Origin: Azospirillaceae bacterium
Lineage (GTDB): Bacteria > Pseudomonadota > Alphaproteobacteria > Azospirillales > Azospirillaceae
NCBI GenBank assembly: GCA_031291675.1
Contig: JARLIO010000034.1
Location: 248,001-312,000 of the forward strand
DNA length: 64,000 nt
Direction: 5' to 3'
Shown: one piece after another, positions 53,543 to 62,692 of the stretch
Layout of the letters: every line of letters begins with the position of its first letter
Position numbering within the stretch: the first letter of the stretch is position 1
Program-made: the position numbers and the translations under genes
Notes under the pieces: model-generated
The model's database searches: none
Told to the model about the DNA's origin: nothing
Seen by the model: only the letters and a program-made list of their open reading frames with translations

Positions 53543-56500
53543 GGCGCCGGCTGAACCGTGACCCGGCCCACGGCCTGGCGGGCGAAAAAGCGCGGCTTCT
53601 GCATGTCCTCGACCGCAGCCCCCGGCAGCTCATAATTGCCCGGCGTCACAACCCGAACCAGATAGGCCAGGCGGAAGGTGTTGGACTGCGGCGTCAGGTC
53701 CAGCGCCGCGGCGAAACGGTCGTCACGCGCCTCCACCGCCACCACGGGCGACAGATCGCCGAGCCAAGCCAGCGACTTGGTGCTGTCGCCGCCCAGGCTG
53801 GGATTCTCAATCTCCCAGCCCGCCGCCAGACCATGGGTTACCAGCAGTTGATGATCCAGGCCGGTATTGGCCTCCCCCTCCAGCACGATCACGAACACAT
53901 CGTTTTGATGCATCTGGTCGAGATTATAGGCGGTCCCGTCACGGTTCAGGAAATTTCGCCGGATCCGCAGCCCCTCGCGCGCCGCCGGCGCCGGTTGGAT
54001 CGGGATCCCGGCGACCGAGGAAGCCTGCCAGATCGCCGCGGTTCCGGCATTGGCGATGGTGATTCCCTGCGACAGATCGGCCGCGGTCGGCACCAGCCAG
54101 GCCGGGTCGGCTTTGGTCCAGGGCCGGCCGTTTCGGGTCAGCGACAACTGCCCCGCGGCGCGCGCGCCCTGAGGCTGGCTGAGACTGGCGACCGCCATCA
54201 CCAGCCAGGCCTGCTCCTGGGTGCTGGTCCGCGCCGCGGCGGTATCGTTTGCCGGCAGACGATCGATCAGGGCCGGCAAATGGTCGCCCAGCAGCCCGGC
54301 CTCGCCCAAAGTCGGAATCAGGGCCGCGGCGTCGCGGATCGTCGACCCATAGTCGGGGCCCCAATCCTTGCGGGCCAACTGACCCAGAGCGGCATCGACC
54401 AGACGCTGCGCCCGTTCGGTTTCGCCCAAACGGACCAGGGCCGCGGCGACCTGCCCCCGGGCCAACGGCGTCGGCAGGGCATGGCTGCTTTCGTCACCCA
54501 GCAGGCGGGTGGTTCCCGGCATCCCGAGCCCCGCCGCGGACAGAACCTCGACAGCATAGGCGCGCGCCGCCAAACCATCCGCCGACGTTCCGCCATTGGC
54601 CGCGACATTCCGCAGGAAATCGAGCCCGTTCAGATAGGCCTCCGAGGGTACGGCAACGCCCTTGGCCCGCGCGCGGGTCAAGAAATCCATCGCATAGGCG
54701 CTCAACCAGCGATTGGCTTCGTCGCGCCCGCTCCACAGCCCGAAGCCACCGTCAAAGCGCTGCAGATCGGTCAACCGGGCGATGGCCTGCTGAACGCCGG
54801 CGGCAGCATTGCCATCGGGGTCGGGAATGCCCAGCCGGTCGCGCACCAGCAGCGCCGCGGCCGTACTGACCGTCTGTTCCAGGCAGCGATAGGGATAATT
54901 CTCCAACGCGGTCACAATCCCGCCGATGTCGATCGGCGGTGCGGCACTGAAGCCCAACCGAACCGCTCCGGTCCCCGGGATGAAGCCGGCCAGCAGGGCC
55001 GATCCCGCCTGGACCGAGGCGCCCGGGTCGATTGGATGGAGATCAAAATGGGTTTCCAGAGGTCGAACGCTGCGCACTGTCATTGACAGGCTGTGATCAA
55101 CCTTCAACCCATTGGGCCCGGTCACCGCGACCTGGACCGTGCCGATTCCCGGCGTGACCCCACGCAGCGTCCGGATCACGGTCTGCCGGTCACCGCCCGT
55201 GAAACCGAGATCGACGATCCCGTCATCAACGGCAACCGATCCAGCGCCGCTGATCACGACGTGGTACGCACCCGCCGGCGCGTCGACCGCGTGCAACGAC
55301 ACGGTGACCCGGCTCTCATCACCCGGGGCCAAGAAGCGTGGTAACGCCATCTGCGCCACCAGCGGTTCATGAACCGTCAGCGGCGCCGCGGTGGCACCGA
55401 CACGTTGACGATCGAACGCCACCGCCATCAGCCGCACCTGGCCGTCGAAGTCGGGCATATTGACGGTCAAGCGCGCCACACCCTGATCGTCCAGGCGAAC
55501 CGGACCCTGGAACAGCGACACGACCTGGACCGGCACCGCGGGTAGCGAGGCTCCCAGCGAATCGCCGCCCTGGCGCAATTCGCCGGGCGGCCCCAGCGCC
55601 GGATCGATCAGATGGCCGTAATCATCATGGATCAGAACACCCAGCCGGCGCTTGCCATTGAAGAAGCCGCCGGGGTCTGGGGTCTTGAACCCGGTCAGGT
55701 GCAAAATCCCCTCATCGACCGCCGCCAGCGTGACATAGGCCCCGGCCGCCGGGGCGCCATCACCGCCGGTGACGCGAACCGTGACCGGGATCGGTCCCCG
55801 CGGACGCGCATCGGCCGGTGCGTCGAGCGCGACCTTCAAGGTCCGCGGCGCCGGATCGACAGCAACCCAGGTCAGCCCCAGCGCCCGAACCGGCTGATGA
55901 TCGCGGCCGGCCTGTGGCGATCGATAGGCCGTCGCCAGAACATAGGCCCCGGGGCCCCAATCCGCCGCGACCGGAACATCGAGGGTGACGCCCTCGGTCG
56001 GCACCGTCAGGGTTTGCGTCGACAACACATGATCCGTCGCGACCGTCACCAGCAATTCGCCGGCGAAAGGCGGCGTGATCCGCAGCCGTGCCGTGGCCCC
56101 GGGCAGATACGCCGCCTGGTCCGCGGCGATCACCAGCTTGTCGGGAATATCCGCTGCGGCCCCGATATCCTGCCAGCCGACCCAGAACCGGATCGAACTC
56201 GTGACGGCGCCGGCCTGGTCGGCGACCTCCAGCCGGTAGCGGCCGAACGGCAGCTTGCCGAGGTCGAGACCGGTCGGCTGGGCCGCCGCCACGGCGAGTG
56301 CGACCGACTTGATCGGCTCACGCCGGGTGATCGTCCGATAGGTGAACCGCCCCGACTCGCTATACCACTGATATTGACTATGTTCGGCCGACAGTTTTGC
56401 CGTCAGCCCGGTCTGCGCGACCGGCGTCCCACTTGGATCGACCGCGATGACATTGAAGCCGGCCGAAGCATTCTCGGCCAGAGTCTCGTTGTCAAAGAGC

Positions 56501-58731
56501 GGTTTGATCCCGATCGCGAAGCTCTGATTGGCCACCGGAACGCTGATCTCGGCGCGGCTGGGCCGTCCTCCGGGTTCGGCGACGGCAACCCGGATCCGCG
56601 CGACCAGCGGGCGGGTCGCGTCGGGGATCGCCGGCAACACGGCGGCGACCGTCGCGCTGCCCGTGGCGTCCAGCGCCGGCACGTCGATTTCCGCGGTTTT
56701 CGCGGCGACCTCTTCGTCGGTCGCGCCGAATTGGTAATCCTTGAAGGCCGGGAACGGCGTCGGGTCGGCCTCGACCGTCACCTCCTCGCGCCCGGTGAGA
56801 CCCGCCGCCGGCGGGCCGTACAGGAAACGGCCGTGCACCGTAATCGGAAACGCCCTGGCCGCGACGGCGACCGCGGCCGAGGGCTGGATCTCAACCGCCA
56901 GCCGCTCGGGAACGAAATCCTCGACATCGAATTCGACCCGACCGATCGGGTCGGCCTTGGGATCGCCATAGGCGTTGACGGTCCACATCCCGAACGGCGC
57001 CGTGGTCGTCAGGTCGAGCGGCAGAACCTGGGCACCCGCCGCCCCCGGCTTGACGACGCCCTGGAAGAAGACGCTGCCCCCCGGCCGCAACACCTTGAGG
57101 GTCAAGGGAAAATCTTCGACGGCCCGGGTCTTGTCGTCGCGCAGCAGAACGGTCAGGTTGACCCGCTCCCCCGGACGATAGACGCCGCGGTCGGTATAAA
57201 GGAAGGCGTCGAGCGGCCCCGGCGGATCCCGCCCCGAGACGCCACGGTCCGACAGGTCGAACGCGGCCTTGGCGAGATCGAGCATGGCATAGTCGTTATC
57301 GAGGCCATAGGCCATCACCATGGCCGGGTTGTTGCCGTCATGCTCTCCCTTGGGCACCGCGAAACGAACCCGGCCGTCGCCATCGGTCGGCGCGCGCGCC
57401 AACTCGGCATTGTTGGACGCGACCAGCGCGACCGGGATCCCCGCCAGCGGCTTGGCCGTGCCATAGCTGCGGGCATAGACGGTGATCCCGTCCGATTCTT
57501 TATAAGCGGTCAGGCCGATATCGGAGACGACGACCCATTGGGTCGCGGCATCGCCGCTCGACACCGGATCCGCCGCCTGGGCGCGCACCAGATAGATACC
57601 GGGCTTGGGATCGCCCATCAGGGCGCGCATCGGCACCGGCGTCACGACAACGCCGTTATGGCTGCCCTTGATCGCGACCGAGCCCTGCCACACCCCCTCA
57701 CCGTCGCGGCTCTTCAGCCGTTCGAAGGCGTAGTCGTAGAGCTCATCGCTCATCACGCCGTGATTGTTGAGCGGCACGAGGTTGCGATCATTGATGCGCA
57801 CAACGCTGAGATCGACCTTGGCGACATTGACCGTGCTCAGGGGCAAACCGTCGGCGCCACCGCGCGGCAGGATGAAGCCATTGCCCTGAAAGGCGACCAT
57901 CGGCACGCGGTCGCCGACATCGACGCGCTGGACCTGCTCCTGATTCAGCACCAGCCCCTGGTCCCCGGGCAAACCGGCGCGCAAGGTCAACTGATAGCCG
58001 GTGCCATAGGCAACGCCGGCCAGACACAACGTGTCGTCCTCGACCTGCGGCACCACCGTGGCGGCGGGCTCGAGCTTCACATAGTCGCCATAATGCGCCT
58101 TGGCATCGACGAGGAGCGGGTCGGTGAAGGTGACGCAGATCCGCGCCGGATCGGCCCCGGTATCGCTGACGACCTTGCGGATTTCCAACCCGATCCGCCG
58201 CTTCAGGGCGCTGATTCGCGACTCGAGATCGGCGGGAACCGGCACCGTGGCATCATCCTTGGCCATTTGTTCGTGTTCCTGCAGGGCATGCAGGGCGTCG
58301 CGCGGCCGGTTGAGCGGCCCCTCCAGCAACGCGGCCAAACGGTCAAGCGCGGCGACATGGGAGGGATGCGCCGGGTTGCTTTTGCCCAGTGCCAGCCACG
58401 CCGCCTGAAGCGCGCGTTGCGGATTGGGCTTGGCCGCCGCCGTCCAGGCCTCGCTCAACGCCAGCCAGGTCTCGGCGCGATCGTCACCGGCCTTGATCGC
58501 CTGTTCAAAGGCCGGGATCGCGGCATCGGGCTGCCCTTGTTTCAGGGCCTCGGCGGCGCGGCCCAGCGCGTCGGCCTGAACCTTGAGCTGCGGCTGCGGC
58601 GGCGCCTTGTCGCGAACCGCCGTTTCGTAGGCATTGGCCGAGGTTTGCAATCCCGGAAGGTCCAACGCATGGCTGGATCCACCGACCAGGATCAAGGCGA
58701 GCGCCAGCACGAATGGCAGCAATCGGGTCAT
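53539..58731 (-). CDS. yfhM: Bacterial alpha-2-macroglobulin (YfhM type)
   Basis: A 1730-residue secreted protein: a signal peptide (about 1-23, SSHALDLP, without a lipobox), MG domains including the A2M_N region, a bait-like stretch in the middle (about 760-830), and the thioester motif CLEQ with Cys1283 and Gln1286 inside the terpenoid-toroid domain. It should covalently trap proteases that cleave it in the periplasm. The E. coli homologue is a lipoprotein; this one lacks the lipid Cys and is likely soluble. A short TPR-like segment (about 30-140) precedes the MG domains. It is the first gene of a two-gene unit with pbpC. Confidence 0.95.
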   Translation of the reverse strand: MTRLLPFVLALALILVGGSSHALDLPGLQTSANAYETAVRDKAPPQPQLKVQADALGRAAEALKQGQPDAAIPAFEQAIKAGDDRAETWLALSEAWTAAAKPNPQRALQAAWLALGKSNPAHPSHVAALDRLAALLEGPLNRPRDALHALQEHEQMAKDDATVPVPADLESRISALKRRIGLEIRKVVSDTGADPARICVTFTDPLLVDAKAHYGDYVKLEPAATVVPQVEDDTLCLAGVAYGTGYQLTLRAGLPGDQGLVLNQEQVQRVDVGDRVPMVAFQGNGFILPRGGADGLPLSTVNVAKVDLSVVRINDRNLVPLNNHGVMSDELYDYAFERLKSRDGEGVWQGSVAIKGSHNGVVVTPVPMRALMGDPKPGIYLVRAQAADPVSSGDAATQWVVVSDIGLTAYKESDGITVYARSYGTAKPLAGIPVALVASNNAELARAPTDGDGRVRFAVPKGEHDGNNPAMVMAYGLDNDYAMLDLAKAAFDLSDRGVSGRDPPGPLDAFLYTDRGVYRPGERVNLTVLLRDDKTRAVEDFPLTLKVLRPGGSVFFQGVVKPGAAGAQVLPLDLTTTAPFGMWTVNAYGDPKADPIGRVEFDVEDFVPERLAVEIQPSAAVAVAARAFPITVHGRFLYGPPAAGLTGREEVTVEADPTPFPAFKDYQFGATDEEVAAKTAEIDVPALDATGSATVAAVLPAIPDATRPLVARIRVAVAEPGGRPSRAEISVPVANQSFAIGIKPLFDNETLAENASAGFNVIAVDPSGTPVAQTGLTAKLSAEHSQYQWYSESGRFTYRTITRREPIKSVALAVAAAQPTGLDLGKLPFGRYRLEVADQAGAVTSSIRFWVGWQDIGAAADIPDKLVIAADQAAYLPGATARLRITPPFAGELLVTVATDHVLSTQTLTVPTEGVTLDVPVAADWGPGAYVLATAYRSPQAGRDHQPVRALGLTWVAVDPAPRTLKVALDAPADARPRGPIPVTVRVTGGDGAPAAGAYVTLAAVDEGILHLTGFKTPDPGGFFNGKRRLGVLIHDDYGHLIDPALGPPGELRQGGDSLGASLPAVPVQVVSLFQGPVRLDDQGVARLTVNMPDFDGQVRLMAVAFDRQRVGATAAPLTVHEPLVAQMALPRFLAPGDESRVTVSLHAVDAPAGAYHVVISGAGSVAVDDGIVDLGFTGGDRQTVIRTLRGVTPGIGTVQVAVTGPNGLKVDHSLSMTVRSVRPLETHFDLHPIDPGASVQAGSALLAGFIPGTGAVRLGFSAAPPIDIGGIVTALENYPYRCLEQTVSTAAALLVRDRLGIPDPDGNAAAGVQQAIARLTDLQRFDGGFGLWSGRDEANRWLSAYAMDFLTRARAKGVAVPSEAYLNGLDFLRNVAANGGTSADGLAARAYAVEVLSAAGLGMPGTTRLLGDESSHALPTPLARGQVAAALVRLGETERAQRLVDAALGQLARKDWGPDYGSTIRDAAALIPTLGEAGLLGDHLPALIDRLPANDTAAARTSTQEQAWLVMAVASLSQPQGARAAGQLSLTRNGRPWTKADPAWLVPTAADLSQGITIANAGTAAIWQASSVAGIPIQPAPAAREGLRIRRNFLNRDGTAYNLDQMHQNDVFVIVLEGEANTGLDHQLLVTHGLAAGWEIENPSLGGDSTKSLAWLGDLSPVVAVEARDDRFAAALDLTPQSNTFRLAYLVRVVTPGNYELPGAAVEDMQKPRFFARQAVGRVTVQPAP

Positions 58732-58876
58732 GTCGCAGGCCCCTCGGGCTCAATGAGTGAGATGCTGAGAAAAGTAGCAGATTCGCCCCGAAGCGTCGCG
58801 CATGGCGGTGATCCTGGTCAGGAAATTTCGGCTATGGCGGCGCAAGCGCCCGCAGAAAGTCCGCCACGGGACCGCC

Positions 58877-59221
58877 TCACGGCGGGTCACCCGCCAGGGT
58901 CGATCTGTTGCGGTTGCGTCCAATCGCCCACAAGCCCCGCATGAACGGTGCGACTCCGCCGATGATGGCCAGGAGGAACAAGACGCAGAACAGCAGAACG
59001 GCCGGGGTGCCCCCGAGCCGTTGCGATTTCAGCAGGATAACGAGTTCGAAACTGCCCGCGTCAAAGAAGGTATGCGCCGCGATGCCCGCGAGTGTCCCGA
59101 CGATCACGGCACCGGCCAACCCGCGGCGGGCGACAACCGCCTGCTGAACCAGGACCGCCAATCCCATCGAGAAAGCGATCAAGAGAGCCGTATCGAGCAA
59201 GGTTCGGATCGCCAACCGCAT
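58877..59221 (-). CDS. Small membrane protein, possibly the C-terminal half of a split gene
   Basis: 114 residues with about three to four membrane helices (about 10-30, 37-57, 73-93). GTLAGIAAHTFFDAG has the His-x3-Asp pattern at the end of PrsW-type membrane proteases. The frame is open upstream of the ATG across the stop of the preceding gene (SARTDLNLGASPTL), so the two could once have been one gene. Function unknown. Confidence 0.45.
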   Translation of the reverse strand: MRLAIRTLLDTALLIAFSMGLAVLVQQAVVARRGLAGAVIVGTLAGIAAHTFFDAGSFELVILLKSQRLGGTPAVLLFCVLFLLAIIGGVAPFMRGLWAIGRNRNRSTLAGDPP

Positions 59222-59243
59222 CAGCGTTGGCGAGGCCCCAAGA

Positions 59244-59576
59244 TTAAGATCCGTTCTCGCCGACGATTCGACCGAGAGTGACGACGAGCACCAGCGTGAA
59301 TGCCGCGGTTGCCGGCGCCCGCTGATGCAAAGACCGCCCGCGCCATCCCCAGATCACCAGGAAGACGATGCCGATCACCAAATGTTCCGGAACAGCCGCA
59401 ACGAAAAATGCGTAACGCAACGAAGAAATAACATCGACATGCGTGCCGACATCGCTGCTGATAGTTTTCTCAATCCACAATATCGAAATATTCACAACGA
59501 TCCCCAATATATATCCGATAAATAATAGATACCGCTCACCCATGACACCTGGCAATTGCACGATAGCCCATAACAA
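59244..59576 (-). CDS. Small membrane protein, possibly the N-terminal half of a split gene
   Basis: 110 residues with about three membrane helices (about 16-34, 58-82, 88-106) and AT-rich coding sequence at its 5' end. AAVPEHLVIGIVFLV and VTLGRIVGENGS loosely recall the glutamate motifs of PrsW-type proteases, but the paired glutamates are not intact. It is followed after 22 bases by another small membrane ORF in a different frame. Either two small proteins or a frameshifted single gene. Confidence 0.4.
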   Translation of the reverse strand: MLWAIVQLPGVMGERYLLFIGYILGIVVNISILWIEKTISSDVGTHVDVISSLRYAFFVAAVPEHLVIGIVFLVIWGWRGRSLHQRAPATAAFTLVLVVTLGRIVGENGS

Positions 59577-60034
59577 AACAAAATTGATACGCCTCTAGAT
59601 CGACGTGATGCGATCAGGAGATAATATCATTTGAGAACGCCCCTGCACTATTACGATCCAATCGACCTCATTGCCACGGCGCATCAACAATCCCCGGCAC
59701 GGTGACCCACGATGCCCCTGACGCGATCAAGGTCGCGCGGGTTCGCACTGATTAGGTTTAGGTACGGATCATCATCCTGATCGGAGGCCGGCGCCATCCC
59801 CCTCCCGGTTTCCGATCCAGAACCACCGCTCTCACCGACAGGCATAACCGTACCACCCGTCACAAAATCGAGCCTTGCCGCGGCCGGCATTGCGGCGCAT
59901 GAAGGCGAGAGTCGATTCCGTCACTCAACGGCCGGGTCGGCAACGATACCCAGTGACTTCGCCGGTTCACCCGCACCCGAGGCCATGATGACGCAACGCC
60001 GCAATACCTCCGCCCACCGCTGAAGGCCTCGAGC
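59577..60034. other. Intergenic region before mgtC
   Basis: About 460 bases between divergent genes. The first 100 are AT-rich, as expected for promoters. No Mg2+-riboswitch-like structure or leader ORF was recognised for the MgtC gene. Confidence 0.4.
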
Positions 60035-60784
60035 ATGGATCTGCACGCCCTGGCCGATGTCGCGGCCGCGTTCTGGTCAGGTTCGGTGATCCAGGACAGC
60101 TTCATTGCCGGTCTTCATGTGATCGGCGCCCTGATCCTCGGGGTCATCGTCGGCTACGAACGGACCTGGCACGGTCGTGCGGCGGGGATTCGCACCTATG
60201 CCTTCGTGTGCATGGCCTCGGCGGCCCTGACCGTCATCGCCGGGCACCCCGCCTCGTGGTACGGCGGCATGCACACGGCCAGCGAGACCGGTGACACCAC
60301 CCGCGTGATCCAGGGTATCGTCACCGGCGTCGGCTTCATCGGCGCCGGCGTCATCATGCGCGACGGCCGCACCATCACCGGGCTGACCACAGCCGCCTCG
60401 ATCTGGACCGTCGCCGTCATCGGTGTGCTGGTCGGAATCGGCTTTTACGCCACCGCACTGGTGATGACGCTGCTGGCAACCGTCGGCATGGTGATCCTGC
60501 GCGGGATCGAAAATCTCCTGCCGGCGCACCACGAGCTGGCGGTTCATCTGCGCTTTACCCGGGGTGCCGCGCCGGCGCGCACCACCCTGCGCCAAGTCGT
60601 CGGGGACAGCGGCTATGACCTGACCGAAAACTCGCTGGCTGTCACCATCGATCCCGATGGTGTCGACTGGCGCTTCGTCGCGGTGAGCCGGGACAGGAAT
60701 GCCATCTTCGCCGAGGGATTGGCCCATCATCTCGCACAGATCCCCGGCGCCGTCGTCGTCGAAGTGTCGCACGCGATGAATTAA
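60035..60784 (+). CDS. MgtC/SapB family membrane protein
   Basis: A 249-residue protein: a MgtC membrane domain with about five helices (about 20-160), including GVIVGYERTWHGRAAGIRTY, GIVTGVGFIGAGVIMRDG and TGLTTAASIW, and a C-terminal ACT-like cytoplasmic domain (about 175-249; HLRFTRGAAPARTTLRQVVG). The conserved Glu/Arg and Gly-rich motifs are intact. MgtC proteins support growth at low Mg2+ and adjust membrane potential or ATP synthase. It stands alone. Confidence 0.92.
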   Translation: MDLHALADVAAAFWSGSVIQDSFIAGLHVIGALILGVIVGYERTWHGRAAGIRTYAFVCMASAALTVIAGHPASWYGGMHTASETGDTTRVIQGIVTGVGFIGAGVIMRDGRTITGLTTAASIWTVAVIGVLVGIGFYATALVMTLLATVGMVILRGIENLLPAHHELAVHLRFTRGAAPARTTLRQVVGDSGYDLTENSLAVTIDPDGVDWRFVAVSRDRNAIFAEGLAHHLAQIPGAVVVEVSHAMN

Positions 60785-60899
60785 TCCCGGCGGTCATCAG
60801 AGATGACCCCTGCGTTGCGATGCCACGCCGGCTTCGGCCCCTGCGCGCCGCGGCGGCGATTGGCAGAACCCCTGTGCCCGGCTGATCCTGGCCGCCCCC

Positions 60900-61400
60900 T
60901 CAGGCAACCGCGGTGAACATTGCCGCTTTGGCCCGGCACACCGGACACTGATCGGGAACGGAGCCCTGAACCGTGTGACCACAAATGGCGCAGACAAAGA
61001 TCGGCGCATCCGGCAGGTCCTTGCCATCCCCGACGGCGGCCTGGGCCGCGGTGAACAGGCCGTAATGGACCTTCTCGACCTCCAGCGCGCGCGACATCGA
61101 CAGGGCCGCGGCCCGTGCACCTTCCGCCTCCGCGGTCGCGACAAAGCCCGGATACATGTCCTCGAACTCGTGCTTCTCGCCGGCAATCGCCGCCGCAAGG
61201 TTTTCCGCGGTCCCCTTGACCCCTCCCAGGGCGCGAAGATGGGCAAGCGCGTGGATGGTTTCCGCGGCAGCCACCGCGCGGAACAGCCGGGCGACCTGGG
61301 GCAACCCCTCCTTCGACGCGGCTTCGGCAAAAGCGAGATATTTGCGGTTGGCCTGGCTTTCGCCGGCAAAAGCCTCTGCGAGATTCTCGTCCGTCTTCAT
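60900..61400 (-). CDS. Rubrerythrin
   Basis: A 166-residue protein: a four-helix diiron domain with FAGESQANRKYLAF, AAAETIHALAHL, GEKHEFEDMYPGF and EVEKVHYGLF supplying the Glu/His ligands, and a C-terminal rubredoxin-like site CAIC and CPVC. It reduces hydrogen peroxide in low-oxygen cells using electrons passed through the rubredoxin iron. ATG 61400 has AAAGGA six to eight bases upstream; the frame is open far beyond it without similarity. Divergent from the EamA transporter across 173 bases. Confidence 0.93.
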   Translation of the reverse strand: MKTDENLAEAFAGESQANRKYLAFAEAASKEGLPQVARLFRAVAAAETIHALAHLRALGGVKGTAENLAAAIAGEKHEFEDMYPGFVATAEAEGARAAALSMSRALEVEKVHYGLFTAAQAAVGDGKDLPDAPIFVCAICGHTVQGSVPDQCPVCRAKAAMFTAVA

Positions 61401-61573
61401 GTCCTGTCCTTTCAGCGTCTGCGATCCCCCCAGAGGGCATCGTCCCCCACCTGACGCCGGTCGATCGCGGGGCGCAACCCATCCCGGGGCGGACACGTCG
61501 TCGCGCCCTCCGGGAGGCCTCGACAACCGCGCGCTCCCGACAACGAGACCGACAACCAGAAAGGACCCCGTCC

Positions 61574-62647
61574 ATGGCCGACAACCATCGTCCTTCCCCG
61601 CTTTGGCCCGGCGTTCCCCTCGCCCTGGCTTCGGCCACTTTGTTCGGGGCGACCACGCCGCTGTCGAAAGGGCTGCTGGCCGGCACCGATCCACAAGCGC
61701 TGGCCGGGCTGCTCTATCTCGGCGCCGGGATCGGACTAGCCGCGGTCCATCTCGCCCGCCGGCGCTTCGCCCGGGCCGCACCCGAGGCGCCGCTGCGGCG
61801 TCCCGATCTGCCCTGGCTGGCCGCGGTGATCCTGTCGGGTGGGGTTGCCGGCCCGCTGTTGCTGATGCTGGGCCTGACCCTGACCGATGCCGCTTCGGCC
61901 TCGCTGCTGCTGAATCTCGAGGGGCTCGCGACCATGGGCATCGCCTGGCTGGCCTTCCACGAGAATGTCGATCGGCGACTGCTGGCTGGCGCCCTGGCAA
62001 TCCTGCTTGGCGCGGCGCTGTTGTCCGGGAATGGGCACGGCATCACCGTCAACGCGGGCGCGGCCTTGATCGCCGGCGCCTGCCTGGCCTGGGGCCTCGA
62101 CAACAACCTGACCCGCAAGTTGTCAGCATCCGACCCGGTCCAGATCGCGATGGCGAAGGGGCTGGCCGCGGGTGTCGTCAACATCGCCATCGCCGCGATC
62201 CGCGGCGCGTCGGTGCCGGCGGCCGGCACCGTGCTGGCGGCAACCGTGATCGGGTTTCTCGGCGTCGGCGTCAGTCTGGTGTTGTTCGTACGCGCCTTGC
62301 GTCATCTCGGTACCGCCCGCACCGGCGCCTATTTCTCGCTGGCACCGTTCATTGGCGTCGCCGTCGCCATCCTGGCGCTCCACGAGGCCCTCACCTGGAA
62401 CGTGGCGCTCGCCGCCGCCCTGATGGGGAGCGGGCTCTGGCTGCATCTGGCGGAACGCCATGTCCATCCGCATCGCCATGAGGCGCTGGACCATGAACAC
62501 AGCCATGCCCACGATGACCACCACCGTCACGCGCATGACGGCACGGTCACCGAGCCGCACTCCCATCCGCACCGCCACGACCCGCTGCGGCACACCCATA
62601 TCCATTACCCGGACCTGCACCACCGCCACGATCACCGGCAGGCCTGA
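61574..62647 (+). CDS. EamA/DMT-family transporter with His-rich C-terminal tail
   Basis: A 357-residue transporter: ten predicted membrane helices in two EamA repeats (about 12-145 and 155-290) with FGATTPLSKGLLAG and RHLGTARTGAYFSLAPF. A C-terminal tail of about 65 residues contains some 25 histidines (HVHPHRHEALDHEHSHAHD) with Asp/Glu. The tail should bind Zn, Ni or Co and may sense or deliver metal; the transported solute is unknown. ATG 61574 is preceded by AGAAAGGA. Confidence 0.88.
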   Translation: MADNHRPSPLWPGVPLALASATLFGATTPLSKGLLAGTDPQALAGLLYLGAGIGLAAVHLARRRFARAAPEAPLRRPDLPWLAAVILSGGVAGPLLLMLGLTLTDAASASLLLNLEGLATMGIAWLAFHENVDRRLLAGALAILLGAALLSGNGHGITVNAGAALIAGACLAWGLDNNLTRKLSASDPVQIAMAKGLAAGVVNIAIAAIRGASVPAAGTVLAATVIGFLGVGVSLVLFVRALRHLGTARTGAYFSLAPFIGVAVAILALHEALTWNVALAAALMGSGLWLHLAERHVHPHRHEALDHEHSHAHDDHHRHAHDGTVTEPHSHPHRHDPLRHTHIHYPDLHHRHDHRQA

Positions 62648-62692
62648 TCACCAGGGCGCCCCTGTCGGAACCGCCCCGGCAACGTTCCGGCC

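Noticed and set aside
55612-58944. 1110-codon plus-strand open frame
   Set aside because: It is antisense to the alpha-2-macroglobulin gene and rich in Arg/Gly/Asp as expected from the complement of GC-rich coding DNA; no domain is visible.
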